Positions 1 to 5,018 of a stretch of 7,696 bases of DNA are shown one piece after another; position 1 is the first letter of the stretch; every line of letters starts with the position of its first letter. Origin of the DNA: DASPXK01 sp035637315 (GTDB lineage: Bacteria; Chloroflexota; UBA6077; JACCZL01); NCBI GenBank assembly GCA_035637315.1, contig DASPXK010000339.1, forward strand, positions 1 through 7,696, written 5' to 3'. The notes below the pieces were generated by a model. That model was given only the letters and a program-made list of their open reading frames with translations. It did no database searches and had not been told where the DNA came from. The position numbers and the translations under genes were made by a program.

Positions 1-363
1 CTTCAGGTTGGGGTGGAGGCCCAGCTGGCCGTCGAGTGGCAACGCCTGGTCGGCCGGGATGGCGAGCTGTGGACGAAGCTGGTAGTAGAGCCCGTCGCCG
101 TATGGGACGATCATGTTGAGGCCGTCGTCGCCCCCGCTGAGCTGGACGACCACCAGGGTGCGTTGCCCGGCCGAGGGCCGTCCGGTGCCCTCGGGCGCCG
201 GCTTCGCCACGGCGGTCGGCGCCAGAGCTGACTCCAACCGTGGAGTCGGCTCCGTCGGCGGGCTCTCGCTCGGCGCGGGCGGCGCCGCGCAGGCGGCCAG
301 GCCAACCGCCAGCGCTCCGGCTCCGCCCGACTTCAGAAACTCGCGCCGCGAGCGCCTCGCCAT
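1..363 (-). CDS. DUF1501 family protein, N-terminal part, Tat-exported lipoprotein
   Basis: Only the first 121 codons are in the window; the gene runs off the left edge. The protein begins with a textbook twin-arginine signal, SRREFLK at residues 5-11, then a short hydrophobic stretch ending in a lipobox LAAC (Cys25). It is therefore predicted to be exported folded by Tat and lipid-anchored. A proline/serine-rich linker (about 26-68) leads into the DUF1501 start: LVVVQLSGGDDGLN at 70-83, then VPYGD and GLHPNLK at 115-121, all typical of the family. DUF1501 proteins resemble the alkaline phosphatase/sulfatase fold, but their function is unknown. The ATG start is backed by a GGGAGG ribosome site 7 nt upstream. 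The gene follows the DUF1800 gene on the same strand, the usual pairing of these families. The metal-site residues expected further on cannot be checked here. Confidence 0.9.
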   Translation of the reverse strand, partial: MARRSRREFLKSGGAGALAVGLAACAAPPAPSESPPTEPTPRLESALAPTAVAKPAPEGTGRPSAGQRTLVVVQLSGGDDGLNMIVPYGDGLYYQLRPQLAIPADQALPLDGQLGLHPNLK

Positions 364-370
364 CTCATTC

Positions 371-376
371 CCTCCC
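371..376 (-). promoter_or_regulatory. Shine-Dalgarno site of the DUF1501 gene
   Basis: The minus strand reads GGGAGG, with 7 nt between it and the ATG at 363. It fixes the start of the DUF1501 gene. The site touches the base of the predicted hairpin formed by repeat element A (first arm begins at 377), so the fold could affect ribosome access. Confidence 0.7.
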
Positions 377-506
<130 letters not shown>

Positions 507-510
507 CGCA

Positions 511-1872
511 TTAGCCGACCTGGTAATCCGTGCTGGCCAGCGCGAGGTGGATCGCACCCCGCAACCGCGCGTCGACTGCCAGCTGGACCTGTTGGGCGTT
601 GGGCGGGCCCTGGACGAACGGAGGGTACGTCAGCGGCGACGCGACGAAGTCCACCAGCGCCTGCCGCGCGGACGGCTCGAGCTCCGGCCCGCCAAGCAAG
701 TCGATGAGACGATCGACCACCTGTTGGGGGTCGCCCAGGCCGCCGCTGATCCCGAGCAACTCCGAGGCTCGCACGAGGCCGCCATCGTTCGGCTCGCCAC
801 GCGCCGTGGCCAACCGGGCCGCGAAGTTGAACCGCTCGAGCAGGGTTGATGGGTTCACCCAGGCCCGTCCACCGGCCCAGCCGGCTACGTTGGGTGGGTT
901 CAGGATCTCCTGGCCCATGCCGCGCAGGGCCTGGATCAGGCTCCGCTCACGGGCCTGCGCTCCGAGCTTGCGGACCGAGCTGACCACGTATTCGACCGGC
1001 GACTTGATATGCTCGTAGCGCGAGCGCTCCGAGTAAAAGGCGTCCGACCGAAGGATCGCCTCGACGACCCGGCCGATCTCGTAGCCCTGCTCGAGATAGA
1101 TCGAGACCAGCGGCCGCAGCGCCTCCGGCTCCGGATCGGAGTAGGCGAAGAAGGAGAACAGCCTCCGACAGATTCGGTCGGCCGTGGCGGGATGTCGGAC
1201 CAGCACGTCGATGACGTCACCTCCGTCGAACGCGCTCGTCTGGCCCAGGAAGGTCTTGGGGCTGCCGTCGTGCTGGTTTGGATCGAAGTAGAACTCGCCA
1301 CTACGCAGGTTCCAGCCGGTGAAGGCACGCGCCGCGGACTGAACGTCGGCCTCGCTATAGTTGCCGATCCCGAGCGTGTACAGCTCCAGCACTTCACGGC
1401 CGTAATTCTCGTTGGGAGCCACCCTTCGGTTGGTGTTGCCGTCCAGCCAGATCAACATGGCCGGGTCGCGTGAGACTGCCAGCAGCATGTCGCGATAGCT
1501 GCCAAACGCCTTGGCGCGCAGCAACTCGACGTGCCGATGCATCGCGAGCGGGTTCTGGACCTTGTAGTTGGCGACCGCGAAGTGGCCGTGCCAGAAGAGG
1601 GTCAGCTTCTCGAGCAGTGGGCGGCGGGTGCGCACCATCCGGTACAGCCACCAGGTCTGGACGTCCTCGATGTTCTGGAGGTCGAGCAGGTGGCCCTGGA
1701 GGCTGTCGAGCAGGCCGTCGAACTCCTCGCCGACCCCCTCGGGATGGAGCAGCTCCTGGAGCGTCGCCTCGAGCCCAAGCTGTAGGTAGCGCTCAAGTTC
1801 GTCGGGCCGCGCGTCGAAGCCGGCCCTCCGCAGCAGCAGCGCGATTCGTGTCCGCTCATCAGCATCGGCCAT
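511..1872 (-). CDS. DUF1800 family protein
   Basis: The product has 453 residues, a normal length for DUF1800. Recognisable family blocks in order are the N-terminal LLLRRAGF (12-19), EKLTLFWHGHF (88-98), MLIWLDGNTNRR (139-150), PNENYGREVLELYTLG (153-168), ARAFTGW (181-187), HPAT (227-230) and PPNVAGWAGG (326-335). The biochemical role of DUF1800 is unknown. It is commonly encoded next to a DUF1501 gene, as here, where DUF1501 follows across repeat element A. No signal peptide or membrane segment is visible, so unlike its partner it gives no sign of export. A GTG nine bases upstream (1881) is in frame, but it lies inside the strong GGAGGTGA ribosome site that serves the ATG at 1872, so the ATG is preferred. 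The gene starts 33 nt after the DUF2851 stop codon, suggesting one transcript. Confidence 0.93.
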   Translation of the reverse strand: MADADERTRIALLLRRAGFDARPDELERYLQLGLEATLQELLHPEGVGEEFDGLLDSLQGHLLDLQNIEDVQTWWLYRMVRTRRPLLEKLTLFWHGHFAVANYKVQNPLAMHRHVELLRAKAFGSYRDMLLAVSRDPAMLIWLDGNTNRRVAPNENYGREVLELYTLGIGNYSEADVQSAARAFTGWNLRSGEFYFDPNQHDGSPKTFLGQTSAFDGGDVIDVLVRHPATADRICRRLFSFFAYSDPEPEALRPLVSIYLEQGYEIGRVVEAILRSDAFYSERSRYEHIKSPVEYVVSSVRKLGAQARERSLIQALRGMGQEILNPPNVAGWAGGRAWVNPSTLLERFNFAARLATARGEPNDGGLVRASELLGISGGLGDPQQVVDRLIDLLGGPELEPSARQALVDFVASPLTYPPFVQGPPNAQQVQLAVDARLRGAIHLALASTDYQVG

Positions 1873-1877
1873 CCGCG

Positions 1878-1885
1878 TCACCTCC
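1878..1885 (-). promoter_or_regulatory. Shine-Dalgarno site that sets the DUF1800 start
   Basis: The minus strand reads GGAGGTGA, a near-perfect anti-16S match, 5 nt before the ATG at 1872. The alternative in-frame GTG (1881-1879) overlaps this site and has no ribosome site of its own, so the ATG is chosen. Confidence 0.75.
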
Positions 1886-1896
1886 AGGCCGTGGAC

Positions 1897-1990
1897 GTTT
1901 CGCCTTCAACGTTCCACGTTCAAAGTTCGGCGTCCACGGTTCAAGCCTTCGGCTGGCGGTACGTTGAACGTGGAACGTTGAACGTTGAAC
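1897..1990. repeat. Heptanucleotide repeat element B with perfect 19-bp inverted arms
   Basis: The right arm is four heptamers (1963-1990): GTTGAAC, GTGGAAC, GTTGAAC, GTTGAAC. The left arm holds CTTCAAC, GTTCCAC, GTTCAAA (1904-1924), flanked by degenerate units GTTTCGC and GTTCGGC. Positions 1905-1923 and 1964-1982 are perfect reverse complements over 19 bases, with a 40-nt loop. The loop contains a small hairpin AGCC-TTC-GGCT (1944-1954). The element covers the 3' end and stop codon of the DUF2851 gene and most of the 33-nt spacer before DUF1800. Its plan matches element A although the unit sequence differs. It could form a strong hairpin in the mRNA, but no U-tract follows it, so it does not look like a standard terminator. 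Confidence 0.92.
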
Positions 1991-3333
1991 GCCGGGCACC
2001 GGTCGCAGTCGTGGCTGTCGCACCAGTGCCGGAACAGGTGGATCAGGCCCTGCTGGCGGCAGGCGGTTCTCGCGCTGGCTGCGCCGCCGGGACCACCCAC
2101 CTGGCGGGCCATCTCGCGCGTCACGCGGTTGGGCGGCGTGGGCGGGTAGCGAAGGTACAGCGCCAGCGCTCGCTCCGAGAGGCCCTGGTCGTCACAGGCC
2201 TGGCCAAGGGCATGCAAGAACGGCAGCAGGACGTTGACCGCGACTTCACCAGCCCGTCCCAGGCCAACCAGCCAGGGGCGGGGGCCCGGCGCCGGGCGGC
2301 CGAAGTCGAAGTGCCGAGGCCAGAACGAGTCACCCGCTCGCACCCGCCACGGCTCGGCCAGCCGGCTCGGGCGCTCGAGGCGCTCGGCCTCGGCCAGGTC
2401 GTCCAGCAGCAAGTCGATCGGGTCACGGCGCAGCCATGAGGCAGCGACCTGGCTGAGGCCGGCCGCTCGGCGGGGCGGCAGGTTCTCCGGTCGGACCCGC
2501 CACCAGCGCCAGGCCGAGCGCGGCAGCGGCGGCGCCAGAGCGGGAACGAGGGCTGCCCACGCGACCTCCAGCTCGGCCGGCCAGCCCGCCTCTGGCGGGC
2601 CAGCCGACAGGCCGCGCTGCGAGGGCAGCAGCCCGCCCACGCCCAGTAGGGCGGCCTGGACCCGCGCCAGGCTGTGTCCGCGCAGCCCAGCCGCCAGGTC
2701 GCGGATGCCACCCAGCGGCAGCGCGTCGGCTAGACGCTCGAAGCCGCGCGTGTTGGCGGTGTAGCCCATCGCCCGTAGCGCCCCGCGGTACAGGACCTCG
2801 TCGGGCGGCAGACAGGCCAGCTCACCTTCGAACGCGGCCGACTTGGCCATGAACCGATTCAGGCCGGCCCGCTCGAGCAGCTCCTCGATCTGGCTCGCAT
2901 CCGGGACGCAGGCCGGAGCCTCGCTCGCCTCGACCTCGGCCTGGCGGCGCTGCTCCAGCTCGGCTAGTGGGGCCGCCAGGTGCTTGACCAGCTCGAGCGT
3001 CGGAACGACCACCCCATCCTGGCGGCGGATCGGGCGCTGCAGGTCGTGCCAGAGCACGACCTGGCAGACGGTCTGGTTGTAGGCCGGATCGCGGTCGTGG
3101 GCGTGCCGACGCCAGTCCGAGCTGCGAACGTGCACCTCCACATCGCCGCGCAGCAGCTCACCATCCTGGCGAGCCAGGATCGCGCCCTGGAAGTCGGGCC
3201 CGCGCTCGCCCCAGACACGGCCACGAAAGACGACCTCGTAGCGGGCGCCGTCGTCGCCCGACAGCGGACCGCGCAGCGCCTGGCGAGCCCAGATCCAGGC
3301 CACGAGCCACTCGACCACCCGCTCGCGCGCCAC
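1906..3333 (-). CDS. DUF2851 family protein with a repeat-encoded C-terminal tail
   Basis: The product has 475 residues. The N-terminal 120 residues carry the DUF2851 signature: GPDF (45-48), GDVEVHV (63-69), SSDW (71-74), HAHDRD (77-82), AYN (84-86) and VVLWHD (92-97), then VVPTLEL. The rest is helical, ending in a cysteine cluster (Cys438, Cys443, Cys446) usual near the family's C terminus. No function is established. The PD...ExH spacing (Pro46-Asp47, Glu66, His68) is faintly like a PD-(D/E)xK nuclease core; that is inference. The last 27 residues (449-475, starting FNVQRSTFNV) are encoded by repeat element B, and the TGA stop lies in its left arm, so the tail is probably not part of the ancestral protein. 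The GTG start has only a weak G-rich ribosome site. The gene begins 24 nt after the upstream membrane-protein gene. Confidence 0.85.
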   Translation of the reverse strand: MARERVVEWLVAWIWARQALRGPLSGDDGARYEVVFRGRVWGERGPDFQGAILARQDGELLRGDVEVHVRSSDWRRHAHDRDPAYNQTVCQVVLWHDLQRPIRRQDGVVVPTLELVKHLAAPLAELEQRRQAEVEASEAPACVPDASQIEELLERAGLNRFMAKSAAFEGELACLPPDEVLYRGALRAMGYTANTRGFERLADALPLGGIRDLAAGLRGHSLARVQAALLGVGGLLPSQRGLSAGPPEAGWPAELEVAWAALVPALAPPLPRSAWRWWRVRPENLPPRRAAGLSQVAASWLRRDPIDLLLDDLAEAERLERPSRLAEPWRVRAGDSFWPRHFDFGRPAPGPRPWLVGLGRAGEVAVNVLLPFLHALGQACDDQGLSERALALYLRYPPTPPNRVTREMARQVGGPGGAASARTACRQQGLIHLFRHWCDSHDCDRCPAFNVQRSTFNVPPAEGLNRGRRTLNVER

Positions 3334-3357
3334 GTTGCCCAGCCCCCAACCCGCTCC

Positions 3358-3639
3358 CTACCGGGCGGGCGGAGGCCTCCCGTCTCCCCCTGGGAGAGCG
3401 CCGCCGCGCTCGACGACTCGATATTCACCTTCGATGACCTGCCGCGAGCCTCCCGGGGAGCGACCTGGCCGGATCAGGCCCAGCGCCCGCAGCGCCCGGT
3501 GGGCGACCAGCGCCACTGCCCCGGCCGCCAGCAACACCAGCAGGGCCAGGCTGGCGGCGAACACGAATGCCAGCAGCAGCGCCAGCGCGACTACCCCGAG
3601 CGCGTACGCGCGCCAGCCCCGAAGCTCGATCGTCAGCAC
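3358..3639 (-). CDS. Small membrane protein of unknown function
   Basis: The product has 93 residues from the GTG at 3639, chosen because GAGGG lies just upstream; an in-frame TTG at 3666 would add nine residues but has no ribosome site. After a short N-terminal segment (MLTIELRGWR) there is a hydrophobic stretch from about residue 12 to 46, long enough for a tight two-helix hairpin or one long helix. A basic, glycine-rich linker follows, then the motif VIEGEYRVVE (68-77) and a Gly/Pro/Arg-rich end. Short proteins with this layout, a hydrophobic N-terminal half and an EGEYRVV-like tail, are familiar as uncharacterised membrane proteins. I cannot assign a role. It lies 91 nt after pheA and 24 nt before DUF2851, all on one strand. 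Confidence 0.72.
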   Translation of the reverse strand: MLTIELRGWRAYALGVVALALLLAFVFAASLALLVLLAAGAVALVAHRALRALGLIRPGRSPGGSRQVIEGEYRVVERGGALPGGDGRPPPAR

Positions 3640-3720
3640 GCTGCCCTCACTCGGCCTGCCTCGCAAAGGGAGGCACGATCTCCGTCAGCGCGACCTCCTG
3701 TTCGGCCGGTCGACGCAGTA

Positions 3721-3726
3721 AATATA
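3721..3726 (-). promoter_or_regulatory. Possible -10 element between pheA and the membrane-protein gene
   Basis: The minus strand reads TATATT, five of six matches to TATAAT, in one of the few AT-rich patches of the window, directly after the pheA stop. No good -35 box stands 16-18 nt upstream. If real, it would let the four downstream genes be transcribed separately from pheA. The rest of the 91-nt spacer holds an unexplained AGGAGGT (3693-3699, minus) and a 6-bp hairpin (3657-3675). Confidence 0.25.
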
Positions 3727-3730
3727 CCCT

Positions 3731-4837
3731 TCACGGGTCCCCCACCGCCTCGCTCGAGTCGAGCGGCCAGGCCCCGAGCACCTTGAGGAACACGGTGTGC
3801 TGTTCAGCCGCCTCGAGCGCCCTCTGAACGTGCGGCTCGGCCGCGTGCCCGCGCAGTTCGACGAAGAAGATGTAGTCCCAGGCCCGCCGTCTGGACGGGC
3901 GGGACTGGATCGCGCTCAGGCTGATGCCGGCCTCCGCGAAGACTTGGACGACGTCGCGCAGGGCGCCGACTCGGTCCCGAATGCTGAACACGAGCGCGGT
4001 CTTGTCGCTGCCGGTCGGCCGCTCACTCATCCGCGGACCGACCACCCAGAAGCGAGTGTAGTTGTTCGAGGAGTCATGGATGTTGCTGACCAGGACGTCC
4101 AGGCCAAACACCTCGCCGGCCAGACGATTGGCGATGGCGGCCGCGCCGGCCTCTCGGGCGGCTCGCTCGGCCGCCAGGCCGGTGCTGGCGACGTGCACGA
4201 CGTGGCGGTCTGGCAGATGCTGGGCTAGCCAGCGGCGGCACTGGGCCGCGGCCTGGGGATGTGAGTAGACCGTCCGCACCTCCTCGGTCGGGCAGCGAGC
4301 CAGAAGGCAGTGGGCGACCGCGATCGTCACCTCGTCGCACACCTTCAGCTCGGTCTCCACCAGTCGGTCCTGGCTCTCACCGACCGGGCCCTCGGTCGAG
4401 TTCTCGATCGGGATCACCCCGTAGTCGGCGTTGCCGCGCTCGACCTCGGCGATCACGTCCGGGTTGGTCGCGGCCGGAACGTACTCGGCGGCCGCGCCGA
4501 AGCGCTGCAGCGCGGCCTGATGGCCGAAGGTCGCCTTTGGGCCCAGGAAGGCGATGCGCGGCGGACGCTGGAGATCACGCGACGCCGACAGGATCTCGCC
4601 GTAGATCGCCCGCAGGTGCTGCGGCCGAATCCGCCCGCCGGCCAGACGCGTCACCCGCTCCAGGACATCGGCCTCGCGGGCGGGGGCGTAGACCGCGTCC
4701 CCATTCCCCAGCTTGGCTCGCCCGATCTGGCTCGACAGCTCCGACCGCTCGGCCAGCAGCTCGACGATCCGGGCGTCGAGCTCGTCGACGGCGCGCCGAA
4801 GCGCCTCCAGGGCCTCCGTAGTCTTCTCCTCGGCCAC
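3731..4837 (-). CDS. pheA: Chorismate mutase / prephenate dehydratase (P-protein)
   Basis: This bifunctional cytoplasmic enzyme converts chorismate to prephenate and then to phenylpyruvate, the committed steps of phenylalanine synthesis. The 368 residues match the usual P-protein length. Residues 1-90 are an AroQ-type chorismate mutase helix bundle (VDELDARIVELLAERSEL, 17-34). Residues 94-267 are the dehydratase, with RIAFLGPKATFGHQ (94-107), VIPIENSTEG (141-150) and the catalytic TRF motif (261-263). A C-terminal ACT domain (about 280-362) holds GALRD (291-295) and QSRP (311-314), the counterparts of the GALV and ESRP phenylalanine-binding motifs, so feedback inhibition is likely. The GTG start at 4837 is placed by domain fit. 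No ribosome site precedes it; TATCTT lies 6 nt upstream, so a leaderless mRNA is possible. The same frame stays open upstream only through repeat array C. The gene diverges from ligA. Confidence 0.95.
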   Translation of the reverse strand: MAEEKTTEALEALRRAVDELDARIVELLAERSELSSQIGRAKLGNGDAVYAPAREADVLERVTRLAGGRIRPQHLRAIYGEILSASRDLQRPPRIAFLGPKATFGHQAALQRFGAAAEYVPAATNPDVIAEVERGNADYGVIPIENSTEGPVGESQDRLVETELKVCDEVTIAVAHCLLARCPTEEVRTVYSHPQAAAQCRRWLAQHLPDRHVVHVASTGLAAERAAREAGAAAIANRLAGEVFGLDVLVSNIHDSSNNYTRFWVVGPRMSERPTGSDKTALVFSIRDRVGALRDVVQVFAEAGISLSAIQSRPSRRRAWDYIFFVELRGHAAEPHVQRALEAAEQHTVFLKVLGAWPLDSSEAVGDP

Positions 4838-4850
4838 GCGCGCAAGATAC

Positions 4851-4970
4851 CAGGGGCCAGGGATCAGGGGCCAGGAGATGGGAGATGGGAGATGGGAGAA
4901 GGGAGAGGGGAGAGGGGAGAGGGGAGATGGGAGATGGGAGATTGGGAGAGGGGAGATGGGACATGGAAGG
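4851..4970. repeat. Composite heptanucleotide array C, G-rich on the plus strand
   Basis: About 17 consecutive 7-bp units are present. CAGGGGC, CAGGGAT, CAGGGGC, CAGGAGA occupy 4851-4878. TGGGAGA three times, AGGGAGA, GGGGAGA three times and TGGGAGA twice follow (4879-4941), then an 8-nt unit TTGGGAGA (4942-4949), GGGGAGA, TGGGACA and TGGAAGG (4950-4970). Bases 4894-4927 are pure purine. From 4880 to 4960 there are 12 runs of three or four G separated by 3-5 nt, which meets the usual G-quadruplex pattern. Unlike elements A and B it has no complementary arm. It fills most of the 181-nt spacer between the divergent pheA and ligA genes, so it lies among promoters rather than at gene ends. Confidence 0.93.
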
Positions 4971-4986
4971 TGGGGCGGCGTATCAT
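4958..4986 (+). promoter_or_regulatory. Predicted sigma-70-type promoter of ligA
   Basis: GGGACA (4958-4963, four of six to TTGACA) is followed after exactly 17 nt by TATCAT (4981-4986, five of six to TATAAT). Transcription would begin near 4993, giving a leader of about 26 nt that contains the ligA ribosome site. The -35 falls inside the TGGGACA unit of repeat array C. Confidence 0.5.
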
Positions 4987-5007
4987 GACATGGGGCCACG
5001 GAACGAC

Positions 5008-5012
5008 GGAGG
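5008..5012 (+). promoter_or_regulatory. Shine-Dalgarno site that sets the ligA start
   Basis: GGAGG lies 6 nt before the TTG at 5019. The earlier in-frame TTG at 5013 directly abuts this site and cannot use it, so 5019 is the better start. Confidence 0.7.
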
Positions 5013-5018
5013 TTGGGG

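Noticed and set aside
511..1473. Long plus-strand frames opposite DUF1800
   Set aside because: DUF1800 has conserved motifs along its whole length. The opposing frames show none.
2584..2600. 7-bp perfect hairpin GCCCGCC-TCT-GGCGGGC inside DUF2851
   Set aside because: It lies in mid-gene coding sequence at very high GC and has no U-tract or second copy, so it is probably incidental.
3657..3675. Hairpin TGCCTC-7 nt-GAGGCA after pheA as a terminator
   Set aside because: The stem is short, no U-tract follows, and it lies just ahead of the next gene on the same strand.
5013..5018. TTG at 5013 as the ligA start
   Set aside because: It directly abuts the GGAGG site. The TTG at 5019 has proper spacing.
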